Below are positions 1 to 7,324 of a stretch of 11,999 nucleotides of DNA, piece after piece. Numbering within the stretch: position 1 is the first letter of the stretch; each line of letters opens with the position of its first letter. The translations under genes were made by a program, and so were the position numbers. The DNA is from Prevotellaceae bacterium UBA2757 (GTDB lineage Bacteria > Bacteroidota > Bacteroidia > Bacteroidales > Bacteroidaceae): contig DEJD01000023.1 in assembly GCA_002353215.1 (NCBI GenBank), positions 1,919 through 13,917 on the forward strand, in the 5' to 3' direction. Under the pieces are notes generated by a model. That model was not told where the DNA came from, did no database searches, and was given only the letters and a program-made list of their open reading frames with translations.

Positions 1-477
1 ATGATATCCACCAGTGGCACACCTCTCATGCAACCCGACTGCATAGAATATGTAAGTGACGCACTCTTCCCACTCTGCACACTTATCACTCCCAACCTGC
101 CAGAAGCCGAATCACTCACAGGACTTCGTCTCACCACTACAGAAACAACCATGGAGGCAGGCACACTGCTTACCTCCCGTTATAAGACAGCCTTCTTACT
201 AAAAGGCGGTCATGCTGAAACACTCGACATGACCGACCATCTCTTTACTGCAGAAGGAACTCATCACTCATTCACCACACCGAAAATCACCACTAAAAAT
301 CTCCACGGCACAGGTTGCACCCTCTCCTCTGCTATTGCTACAGCCCTTGCCCAAGGCAAGTCTCTACCAGAATCTGTATCTGTAGCCAAGAACCTCGTTA
401 CCGAAGCCATTCGTGGTGGTTCTACTCTCCATATAGGTAACGGTAACGGACCGTTGTGGTTAATTCATAATGCATAA
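1..477 (+). CDS. thiD: Hydroxymethylpyrimidine/phosphomethylpyrimidine kinase, C-terminal part (cut by left edge)
   Basis: C-terminal 158 residues of ThiD, the cytoplasmic ribokinase-fold enzyme that phosphorylates 4-amino-5-hydroxymethyl-2-methylpyrimidine and then its monophosphate for thiamine synthesis. Seen in the sequence: the ISTSG start (in the family this follows a DPVM segment, so the ATG at base 1 is an internal Met and the gene continues leftward), TPNLPEAESLTG at about 31-42, LLKGGH near 66-71, and HGTGCTLSSAIA near 101-112, the anion-hole/catalytic block with its conserved Asp replaced in register by the Cys of GTGC as is usual in ThiD. A Gly-rich GNGNGP tail ends the normal fold. 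The last residues LIHNA and the TAA stop are read from a heptamer repeat array rather than from family-conserved sequence. The gene converges on the deacetylase-GH27 gene, with 70 bp between stops. ThiD activity is a family-based call; a fusion partner upstream cannot be excluded. Confidence 0.93.
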   Translation: MISTSGTPLMQPDCIEYVSDALFPLCTLITPNLPEAESLTGLRLTTTETTMEAGTLLTSRYKTAFLLKGGHAETLDMTDHLFTAEGTHHSFTTPKITTKNLHGTGCTLSSAIATALAQGKSLPESVSVAKNLVTEAIRGGSTLHIGNGNGPLWLIHNA

Positions 478-549
478 TTGTCAAATGTCTAAGGTCTAAA
501 GTCTGTAACCTCATACATCATACATCATACATCTTACATCTTACCTCTC
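466..549. repeat. Heptamer repeat array between thiD and the GH27 fusion gene
   Basis: Twelve consecutive 7-bp units in unbroken phase. They start with CATAATG and CATAATT inside the thiD 3' end, pass through GTC-type units (GTCAAAT, GTCTAAG, GTCTAAA, GTCTGTA), and finish with ACATCAT and ACATCTT units that reach the stop codon of the convergent GH27 gene. The array fills the whole 70-bp spacer, and no terminator hairpin is visible in it. Unit types differ but the period is constant, so this is not simple slippage of a single unit. Confidence 0.8.
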
Positions 550-2998
550 ACTCCACTATCATATAATCTATATCCGGCATTCGTTCACTGTCATTATGGA
601 GACGCACTTCATTATGTCCTTTCTTTAATTCAACAATAATGGTTTGCTCGTCATTTTCAGTGTAAGTTAACGTACCTGCTGTCGTACCGTTTATATCGAC
701 GTAAACCATTCGCGGTACATCTGTAAGTGCGGAAATTCGCAAAACATATCGTCCACTCTTTTTCACATGGACGTCATGCCATATGAGGTCATTTGATGCC
801 CGTCCTCCCAACCACGATACTTTTACACCTCCACTGCAGTTCGCATCCTCTTCGTAAATAGCAGTCAGGTAAGCTTGATTATTATTTAGTTCCTGATAGT
901 CCGTAAGAAAACCAGTTTCAGCTTCATAGATAGTACGCTGAAGGCGACGTCCTTTGGCAATGAATACGCGCGTAGCATGAGCTGGGAGCACAAAGGTCTT
1001 ACTACCACCATTAAGGTCTAAAAGTCTGTAGTCAATGCTTATCGTCTGTTTCTCGTCGGAGAGGTTGACAAGCGCCACAGCGCGTTCCTTGCCATGTAGT
1101 TGCTTCAGGTCTTTAACCAGTACATAACAATCCCCTTGCCTTTTGACTACGTAAGCCTGCAGTCCCAACCTGTCCTGATTGATGGCGATGAGCTGTTTGT
1201 CAGTCAGCAGACTAAGGGTTGCGGGTTTTATTTTTGTCAAGTCGCAGCCAATAAGCAGAGGTGATGACATCATACACCACACGGCAAAGTGGGTATGATC
1301 TTCCTCCTCACTCATGCCACGACCTACCTCCAGCATATCCATGTCGTTGTAGTGCCCATTACGAGCATAGGCTGAGAGATAGAGGTTCTGCTCGATGATA
1401 TCCTTCACCGACTCCCATCGGGGACGAATGTCCTGCGACATGCGCCACGAGGAAGCTATCTTAGCAGCCCAAGTACCAGGGAAATTCCAACGACAGATGT
1501 TCAGCCGTACATCCTTACGCCCTGTATGCCGAATAGCCTCGGCAATTTCCATGTAGCGCTGCTGCTCGTCGAGCGAGAGAGTGTCACCTTTCGGATGCGG
1601 TCTGCCTCCACAATAATCTACCTTGATAAAGTCAAAACCCAGTTCGCGGAAGAAATAATTACAATCCTGTTGGTCGTGTCCATAAAGCCCTACCCCTACA
1701 CCAATAGTGTCAGCATCGTAAATGCTGCCGCAGGTATTTCGTCCTGCATCACTATATATACCAGCCTTCAGCCCCAGTTTGTGTATATGCTCCACTACGG
1801 GTTTCAGTCCGTGCGGAAAACGAGTGGGATGAACGAGCAGCTGCCCTGTTTTAACATCTCGTCCACCAAAGTAGCCATCATCTATATTAATGAAAGAGTA
1901 GCCTGCCTTTTTTAATCCTAACGACACCATTGCGTCAGCCTGCTGCATAATGAGCGAGTCGCTTATAGCCACACGATAGGTGTTCCATGAGCTCCAGCCC
2001 ATCGTGGGTCGATCGTTTGGGGAGGTGGTCACCTTTAACATAATTGTTCCACCTGTCGGCAGGAAGTCCACCATCTGTAAACCATTCTGCTGATATACGT
2101 GCAGTTTATGGCCATTCTGCTTGGCAAATTGGACGGAAGAGCCAGTGATTATCAACGTCAGAGGCTGGTGATAAGTGTCATGGCAAAGGGTGCTCACGGG
2201 ACATATTTCCACATGGTCGTCCTTTTGATTAACTTTCAACTCAATGTTGTCGCGTTCATAGATGTATGACGCCACCTCGCTGAACGGAGCCACCCATAAG
2301 TTGTTCTGACAAGCTACCACATAGTCCAGAAAACTCCAAAGAACTTGAGGGTCAGTGAAGTGGTCATAACCTGTAGTAATTCCATGAGTCATGCCTATAC
2401 CCCATTCCCGTTGCTCAACTAATCCGTCAACCCATTGACGGAGCCACATTGTGTCACGCTTTGAACCAATACTGGTCTGAAACGTACGGCTGCCTACTCT
2501 GTTACGTTCACAAAAGGCAATAGTGACACTGTCTTTCTGATTGCCAGGATAGAAATAACTCATCGGAAAACGACCTGTATGCATCATAATGATGCTATCG
2601 TTGTGTTGCACCTCATAGCGCAGTTGTTCAGCCTGAAGTTTCGTCACGTTTTTGTGTTCCCATCCATGACTGCCTATCTCATGACCATCTGCTGCTAATT
2701 GCTGTACCATCTGCCACGTCATGCAGGGGGTACCGCTGATGCCCATCGCCTTATCCTGTGACGAACGCATCATACTGCCCACCTTAGAACCGATAATGGC
2801 AAAGGTGCCACGTAGCCCACGACGGTTCAACTCTGGCCGAAGCAGTGTATAATGCTCTTGCAGCCCATCGTCGAAGGTGAGGCTCAGTGCAGCCTTTCGT
2901 CCCTGATAATAGGGAGCTACCCGAACTGTCAATGGTTGAGCTGAAATACTCAGTTCAACCATTGCAAAAATGATGATGGGGAAAACCTTAACCTTCAT
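548..2998 (-). CDS. Secreted polysaccharide deacetylase-GH27 alpha-galactosidase fusion with C-terminal CBM-like domain
   Basis: Probably exported enzyme of 816 residues. I place the start at the ATG at 2998, since it opens a clear signal peptide (MKVKVFP, hydrophobic core, SISAQ, no lipobox); a GTG 27 bp upstream is less likely. Residues 35-245 form a NodB/CE4-type domain: TFDDG at 41-45 and the zinc histidines in SHGWEH at 110-115 are present, but the Arg of the usual third motif is not obvious. Residues 331-610 are GH27: MGWSSWN, NIDDGY, the nucleophile Asp in KVDYCGG at about 461, and acid/base Asp in WRMSQD at about 523, followed by YNDMDML and SPLLIGCD. A beta domain follows, then a CBM6/35-like module from EAETG (about 692) to the end. 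Family knowledge predicts retaining alpha-galactosidase (or beta-L-arabinopyranosidase/N-acetylgalactosaminidase) action; the deacetylase substrate is unknown. It lies 34 bp after the esterase C-terminal module and is probably co-transcribed with it. Confidence 0.92.
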   Translation of the reverse strand: MKVKVFPIIIFAMVELSISAQPLTVRVAPYYQGRKAALSLTFDDGLQEHYTLLRPELNRRGLRGTFAIIGSKVGSMMRSSQDKAMGISGTPCMTWQMVQQLAADGHEIGSHGWEHKNVTKLQAEQLRYEVQHNDSIIMMHTGRFPMSYFYPGNQKDSVTIAFCERNRVGSRTFQTSIGSKRDTMWLRQWVDGLVEQREWGIGMTHGITTGYDHFTDPQVLWSFLDYVVACQNNLWVAPFSEVASYIYERDNIELKVNQKDDHVEICPVSTLCHDTYHQPLTLIITGSSVQFAKQNGHKLHVYQQNGLQMVDFLPTGGTIMLKVTTSPNDRPTMGWSSWNTYRVAISDSLIMQQADAMVSLGLKKAGYSFINIDDGYFGGRDVKTGQLLVHPTRFPHGLKPVVEHIHKLGLKAGIYSDAGRNTCGSIYDADTIGVGVGLYGHDQQDCNYFFRELGFDFIKVDYCGGRPHPKGDTLSLDEQQRYMEIAEAIRHTGRKDVRLNICRWNFPGTWAAKIASSWRMSQDIRPRWESVKDIIEQNLYLSAYARNGHYNDMDMLEVGRGMSEEEDHTHFAVWCMMSSPLLIGCDLTKIKPATLSLLTDKQLIAINQDRLGLQAYVVKRQGDCYVLVKDLKQLHGKERAVALVNLSDEKQTISIDYRLLDLNGGSKTFVLPAHATRVFIAKGRRLQRTIYEAETGFLTDYQELNNNQAYLTAIYEEDANCSGGVKVSWLGGRASNDLIWHDVHVKKSGRYVLRISALTDVPRMVYVDINGTTAGTLTYTENDEQTIIVELKKGHNEVRLHNDSERMPDIDYMIVE

Positions 2999-3024
2999 TC
3001 TATGGAATAGGCAGTTTACAACCA

Positions 3025-3032
3025 CAAAGTTA
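3025..3032 (-). promoter_or_regulatory. Possible internal -7 box upstream of the GH27 fusion gene
   Basis: On the minus strand this reads TAACTTTG, a full match to the Bacteroidota -7 consensus TAnnTTTG. It lies 26 bp before the chosen ATG (2998) and directly against the upstream stop codon. No convincing TTG/TTTG -33 element lies 19-23 bp further upstream. An internal promoter that lets the GH27 gene be expressed despite the amber codon upstream is possible but weakly supported. Confidence 0.3.
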
Positions 3033-3650
3033 CTATTTTATAAGAAATTTCTTCCCCTCACAGATATATATTCCAGGAGTTTGGGGGTTGAAAACCGGAA
3101 TCCCGGATAGAGTGTAGTAGATTCGCTGTGTTTCTTGAGCATCGACATTCTGGATTGCATCTGCTACAATAGGAGAAGCGTCGCTTACCATTATCTTATA
3201 TATGAACACACCTCCGTTTATAGCACAGAACACCATGTCCTGCGGTTCTGTAAATGTGTCGCGATACCACCACACATTCTTCTGGCGATTATAACTGGCT
3301 ACACCTCCCTGAATGCAGTCGAGATACTGCTGACACATTGTGTCATACGTAATGCCACGTTCCTTAGTGCCGTTTGCCGTAACACTCTCAATAGTCACGT
3401 ACTGTCCGGGTTTCACCTTTGGAATGATGAGATAAATGCCTGATGCATACAAACCGATATTCTTTCCCGGGTCGATTGTAGCACGGTTGGCATTTGCCCT
3501 GAAGAAAAGACCTTCAGTCTCGGGAAACTTATCTCCCGTAGAAGTCTGCAGTTCTGTAGCTGTAGTCCACGAACCGCTATAACGATAGCCCCACGACTTC
3601 AGCTCTGCCCACACCTCATCAGCCTTCAGTTTGTTCACCGACTCAGTGCT
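3033..3650 (-). pseudogene. C-terminal module of the SASA esterase, separated by an in-frame TAG
   Basis: This open frame continues the esterase frame exactly: after the TAG at 3651-3653 it reads STESVNKLKADEVW and on for 205 codons to TAG at 3033-3035. The junction EWDFTKP-stop-STESVNKLKAD matches a phrase typical of Bacteroidota secreted enzymes (WDFTK..S..TV.NLKAD), which normally leads from a catalytic domain into a C-terminal beta-sandwich. The piece has no signal peptide and no good start of its own (the first possible start is a GTG at 3638), so it could not be exported alone. Its end, YYTLSGIPVFNPQTPGIYI then GKKFLIK, is a common tail on Prevotella secreted proteins. I take it as the lost C-terminus of a 543-residue protein. 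Alternatives are suppression of the TAG or a sequencing error. The natural TAG stop is followed at once by TAA. Confidence 0.75.
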
Positions 3651-4664
3651 CTAAGGCTTTGTAAAGTCCCACTCACGTTCTGCTTCCACATCAATATCAG
3701 TACCAGTGTCAGCCTTTGGCTTAACAGCCTCCACAGGATCGCCGTCAACGAGATTCAGTTCCACGAGTTTATTGTACATCTGCTTACCCAGATAATCAGT
3801 AGATGGACCGTCGAAATGCAGATTATCACTGCGTAGAGTCACATCGCTCATATCTATATAATACACATTGGGCACGTCAGCAGCCACCTGCAACTGAGCC
3901 TTCTCCACCGTTGCATTGTACTGAGTAGAACTGTGACAGATAGTGCCGAAGATAAACGGCAGGGTCTTGTCAGCCTCATCGCCGGTAATGTCGTAGATAG
4001 CCTGACGCATATATGCTATCATGGTCTTGAAATTATCGTAATAACTGCCGGATGCATTGCGGTCGCTCTCACCCTGGTGCCACATGATAGCCTTCACGTC
4101 GTAGCCCCCTTCAACAGCAGCAAGAGTACCGTTTACAAGTGAGGCAAAACCTTCTGTCAGATTCTTTGTCAGCGAATTATTATTCTTATATGCCTCCTGG
4201 GTAATATCATCGCCCTTATAGGCATTGTGAGTCTGCATCCAAGTGGCGTCGGCATACCAGACAGGCAACTTATCAGCAGTCACTCCGGGAGCTATTGCCG
4301 TGCCGCCATAAGCACATTTGATGGCATAGAAATCAGTATTCAGAGCCTTATCTATCCAATAATTAGTCACATCGCAAAAAGCAAAGCGAGTACCGATTTC
4401 GAGAGTGCGGCTACCGAAAGTTTTCGTTGAAGGAGCACCGCAGATGCTGGCATATTTTAAATATGTATAAGGAGCATAAGGAGCCGTTCCCACCTTCATG
4501 TATTCAGGCAGATTCTGAACATATTCCCTTCCGTCAGCATTCGACTGACCAGCATACAGAAACACACTCTTCTTAGCCGACTGAGCTGTCGCAGTCATAC
4601 TTGCCATCAACAGGCCAGCAATCCAGACCCACGACAAACGATTCATACATAATAGTTTTTTCAT
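3651..4664 (-). CDS. Secreted SASA/CE6-like carbohydrate esterase (sialate O-acetylesterase/acetylxylan esterase type), cut short by amber codon
   Basis: SGNH-hydrolase-fold esterase of 337 residues. The start is the ATG at 4664, which begins a clear signal peptide (MKKLLCMNRL, hydrophobic segment, TATAQ); an upstream in-frame start adds 13 residues that spoil the signal. Catalytic blocks: GQSNADG at 39-45 with nucleophile Ser41, CAYGGTA near 117-123, WHQGESD at 195-201, and DNLHFDG at 280-286 with the likely catalytic His283. Family members (SASA, PF03629; CAZy CE6-like) remove O-acetyl groups from plant polysaccharides or sialic acids; the substrate here is not decidable. The frame ends at a TAG after EWDFTKP, but the same frame goes on with family-like sequence (3033-3650), so the gene was probably once 543 codons. 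All catalytic blocks precede the stop, so an active secreted esterase without its accessory module remains possible. It has its own -7 box and lies upstream of the deacetylase-GH27 gene. Confidence 0.88.
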   Translation of the reverse strand: MKKLLCMNRLSWVWIAGLLMASMTATAQSAKKSVFLYAGQSNADGREYVQNLPEYMKVGTAPYAPYTYLKYASICGAPSTKTFGSRTLEIGTRFAFCDVTNYWIDKALNTDFYAIKCAYGGTAIAPGVTADKLPVWYADATWMQTHNAYKGDDITQEAYKNNNSLTKNLTEGFASLVNGTLAAVEGGYDVKAIMWHQGESDRNASGSYYDNFKTMIAYMRQAIYDITGDEADKTLPFIFGTICHSSTQYNATVEKAQLQVAADVPNVYYIDMSDVTLRSDNLHFDGPSTDYLGKQMYNKLVELNLVDGDPVEAVKPKADTGTDIDVEAEREWDFTKP

Positions 4665-4700
4665 AGTCTTAATTTTTTGTGATAAGTAACTTTTCAAGTG

Positions 4701-4727
4701 CAAAGGTACTCATAAAAACCTCTCAAA
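4701..4727 (-). promoter_or_regulatory. Candidate promoter of the esterase-GH27 unit
   Basis: Minus strand shows TACCTTTG at 4708-4701, a full match to the Bacteroidota -7 consensus TAnnTTTG, 36 bp before the esterase ATG. The nearest upstream TTTG (4727-4724) is only 15 bp away, shorter than the usual 19-21 bp spacing, so the -33 element is doubtful. The A-rich leader just before the ATG suits the weak Shine-Dalgarno use of this phylum. Confidence 0.55.
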
Positions 4728-4783
4728 GACGATGAAATCGTACCATTTTATACATAAACCGTAACAAACCATTGTGGTTAATT

Positions 4784-4846
4784 CATAATTCATAATGCAT
4801 AATGCATAATTTTTCATTTTTAATTTTTCATTTTTAACTATCAACT
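4784..4846. repeat. Heptamer repeat array between the SLC13 and esterase genes
   Basis: Nine 7-bp units in constant phase: four CATAATT/CATAATG units, then TTTCATT, TTTAATT, TTTCATT, then TTTAACT and ATCAACT. The last unit contains the TGA stop (4841-4843, minus strand) and the Ser codon of the SLC13 gene. The rest of this spacer up to the esterase ATG (4665-4783) holds the promoter and a thiD-tail-like stretch; I see no classical terminator. Confidence 0.8.
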
Positions 4847-6376
4847 CACTCCCATCACCCACTTCACTAGAATCAAAATCACAGGGATGGTGACAAACAG
4901 AATGCCGATAACATCGATTATGGCACCCGACTTAATCATCTTCGTTATGGGCACATAACCCGAAGAATATACAATGGCATTTGGAGGAGTAGATACAGGC
5001 ATCATAAATCCGAGCGACGACGACAGAGCAATACCGACAGCTACTGGTATAGGATTGAAGCCCATCGACATTACAGTTCCGATGGCTATAGGAGCCAACA
5101 GATTTGTAGAAGCAGTATGCGAAGTGAGTTCCGACAGAACCAGAGCTAAAATGCAGAACACACCAACGACAACAACCTCTGACGGACTGCCGCCCAGCAC
5201 ATCTTTTATGCCATTACCAACCCATCCGGCCAAACCTGTAGAGCTCATCATCGAACCCATTGCCAGTCCGCCGCCGAAGAGCAGCAGAGTCCCCCATTCA
5301 ATACCTTCCACACCATCCTTCCAACTCATCGTCATCTCACCTTTCTTCCTATCAGCAGGTAGGAAGAACAACAGCAGACCGCCTATCATCGCAGCGATAG
5401 CCTCGGGGAAGTGACTGTCGTAAAACTTCATGACATCTGAGTCCGGACCATGAACAATGCTTATAACACTTGGAGCCACCCACAACACTACTGCTACCGA
5501 GAAAGCAAATAATGTGTTCTTCTGGGCACGAGTCCACCCACCCAGCGAATCCACCGACTTGCGTATAAACTCGCGGGCCCCATCTATATGATCCACATCG
5601 GCTGGGAACATCTTCCACAGCACCACATAAGCAATGATGAAATACAGAACCATAGCTACTATTCCCCAAATCATCCATTGGAAAAACGACACCTCCGGAG
5701 CATCAGGAGCCATCTGATTCAGGAAACCGATCATGATGATATTAGGCGGAGTACCTATAGGAGTCATCACACCACCAATACTACATGCATAAGCCGTCAT
5801 CAGCATCAGTCCGGTAGCATACTTATAATGTGCCAAATCGATAACCTTACCGTTCACCGCCATCATCTCCTTGATAGCTTCAAGCAGTCCCAGGGCAATA
5901 GGGAACATCATAGCAGCAGTAGCCGTATTGCTTATCCATCCGGAACAGAGGATACAGGCGAGTCCGATGGCAAGAAAGATACGTCTCGGCGAATCGCCCA
6001 CCCACTTCATCGACATAATACCGTAAGCAATGCGCTTATCCAGTCCGTTCACCATCATACCCTTTGCCAAAATAAAACCGCCCATAAAAAGGAAAATCAT
6101 CGGATTGGCAAACTGTTCGTAAGCATCAGCGATAGGTGCTACACCAAACACCACACAAAGAGTAGGTCCCAACAACGACGTCACAGGAATCGGCACTGGT
6201 TCCGTAATCCACCATATTGCAACCAGCGACATAATCGCCAACAGATGATGAGCCTCCTCCGCCAGATCAGCAATAGGCATAAACCACAAAACAATAGCAC
6301 ACAAAGGTCCCATTACAGCTCCGATCATTTTACGGAGCGACTCAGTACAATTTTCATTACTTTTCATAATATTCAT
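4841..6376 (-). CDS. SLC13/DASS-family sodium-coupled anion (dicarboxylate) transporter
   Basis: 511-residue inner-membrane carrier with about 11 hydrophobic segments. Seen: the first SNT motif in GWISNTATAAMMFPIA (Ser149-Asn150-Thr151), TPIGTPPN at 205-212, a second pseudo-symmetric motif TSHTASTNLLAP at 418-429, and the family signature STPPNAIVYSSGYVP at 462-476. This internal two-fold arrangement is that of DASS proteins such as VcINDY, which import C4-dicarboxylates, citrate or sulfate with Na+. The second motif has His where the best-studied members have Asn, so the substrate should not be assumed to be succinate. The ATG at 6376 is chosen; another lies 9 bp downstream. The gene follows the AraC-type gene after 88 bp with no TAnnTTTG box between them, so the two may share a transcript. 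The stop codon falls in a heptamer array. Confidence 0.92.
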   Translation of the reverse strand: MNIMKSNENCTESLRKMIGAVMGPLCAIVLWFMPIADLAEEAHHLLAIMSLVAIWWITEPVPIPVTSLLGPTLCVVFGVAPIADAYEQFANPMIFLFMGGFILAKGMMVNGLDKRIAYGIMSMKWVGDSPRRIFLAIGLACILCSGWISNTATAAMMFPIALGLLEAIKEMMAVNGKVIDLAHYKYATGLMLMTAYACSIGGVMTPIGTPPNIIMIGFLNQMAPDAPEVSFFQWMIWGIVAMVLYFIIAYVVLWKMFPADVDHIDGAREFIRKSVDSLGGWTRAQKNTLFAFSVAVVLWVAPSVISIVHGPDSDVMKFYDSHFPEAIAAMIGGLLLFFLPADRKKGEMTMSWKDGVEGIEWGTLLLFGGGLAMGSMMSSTGLAGWVGNGIKDVLGGSPSEVVVVGVFCILALVLSELTSHTASTNLLAPIAIGTVMSMGFNPIPVAVGIALSSSLGFMMPVSTPPNAIVYSSGYVPITKMIKSGAIIDVIGILFVTIPVILILVKWVMGVS

Positions 6377-6396
6377 TCTTCACTTTTATTTTATTT

Positions 6397-6480
6397 CATA
6401 ATGCATAATTCATAATTGTCAATTGTCAATTATCAATTCTCAATTCTCTAACCGCTAACCATTTTTAATTCTTCATTTTC
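6397..6480. repeat. Heptamer repeat array between the AraC-type and SLC13 genes
   Basis: Twelve 7-bp units without phase loss: CATAATG, CATAATT twice, GTCAATT twice, ATCAATT, CTCAATT, CTCTAAC, CGCTAAC, CATTTTT, then two looser units inside the AraC-type 3' end. The TAA stop (6465-6467, minus strand) and the last codons of that gene lie in the array. It opens with the same unit types and order (CATAATG, CATAATT, then GTCAA) as the array after thiD. No intrinsic terminator is seen. Confidence 0.78.
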
Positions 6481-7316
6481 TTATACTCATCCGGAGTGGC
6501 CCCTGTCACCCGTTTGAAATAGCGGCAGAAATTAGCAGTACTGGGAAAACCGAGTTGGAAAGCAGTCTCCTTAATACTCTGTTTAGGATATGCATCAATG
6601 ACAAACCTTGCCTGCGTAGCCACATACTGCTCAATCCACTCCAAAGGCGAAATGCCGTTACTCATAGTGCGGAACAACTTTGAGAAATACCTTGCATCAT
6701 ATCCCAGTTGTTTGGCATAGAAATTCACATTACGCGACTTAGTATAATTCTCCACCACCAAATCGCAGAAACGCGAATACAGCATATCCTTCGTACTCTT
6801 ATTCCACTCTGGGTCTTGCACCTCCCTGAAATGCAAAAGCAACTCATACCCCACCGTCAGTTCTGCCTTCAGCATTAAATGCCGTCGGGGCAACTCATTC
6901 TCAGAAAAACTAGCAATATACATCAACTGATCAATCACCGCCAGCACTCTCTCCGCCTGTTCATCCGTCAGCCGGCACATTGGCATTTTGCCAAAACGGG
7001 CTATATCCTCCTCCGAAAGCACCTCATTTATCATCTTCGGAGTGATGATAAACCACGTATAAGAAAAATCCTCCGAACACTCGAGCTCCCTCATAGGATG
7101 CATTGGCATAATGACCCCCAGGTCATTCTTATGCTGAACCACCTCTTTCATATCATAGAGAGCACGTGAACAACCGCTGGTACACAAACTGAATACTATG
7201 TACGGAAGAACATAGTCCTGATTCAGATGATTGAACCGAAAGTTACGTCCGGCTACAAAACCGACCTGTTCAACCATCTGAAGGGTTTTGCTATTTGAAA
7301 GTAAGTCTGTCTCCAT
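6465..7316 (-). CDS. AraC/XylS-family transcriptional regulator
   Basis: 283-residue cytoplasmic DNA-binding regulator. The C-terminal 100 residues carry the two helix-turn-helix units: NFYAKQLGYDARYFSKLF at about 198-215, and SIKETAFQLGFPSTANFCRYFK with the signature end RVTGATPDEYKK at about 247-280. The N-terminal part (1-160) looks like a cupin-type sensing domain with no close family that I recognise. The start at 7316 gives the full length; the Met at residue 14 is an alternative and would leave a normal leader, since a -7 box lies only 8 bp before the first ATG. The SLC13 gene lies downstream on the same strand, which suggests that transporter as one target, and a small-RNA promoter faces away from it upstream. 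The inducer is unknown. Confidence 0.9.
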   Translation of the reverse strand: METDLLSNSKTLQMVEQVGFVAGRNFRFNHLNQDYVLPYIVFSLCTSGCSRALYDMKEVVQHKNDLGVIMPMHPMRELECSEDFSYTWFIITPKMINEVLSEEDIARFGKMPMCRLTDEQAERVLAVIDQLMYIASFSENELPRRHLMLKAELTVGYELLLHFREVQDPEWNKSTKDMLYSRFCDLVVENYTKSRNVNFYAKQLGYDARYFSKLFRTMSNGISPLEWIEQYVATQARFVIDAYPKQSIKETAFQLGFPSTANFCRYFKRVTGATPDEYKKMKN

Positions 7317-7324
7317 TTTGGACG

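Noticed and set aside
512..545. CRISPR-like repetition in the thiD-GH27 spacer
   Set aside because: The period is 7 bp with no unique spacers between longer repeats, and no cas genes are present; it is a heptamer array.
478..547. Intrinsic terminator between convergent thiD and GH27 genes
   Set aside because: No stable inverted repeat with a T tract is seen; only heptamer units fill the gap.
1526..1915. Plus-strand open frame within the GH27 region
   Set aside because: It is antisense to the intact GH27 catalytic motifs and has no promoter, start context or domain of its own.
5588..6415. Plus-strand open frame of 275 codons over the SLC13 gene
   Set aside because: Its His/Arg/Ser-rich, low-complexity product is the reverse reading of membrane-protein codons, and the minus strand carries all the family motifs.
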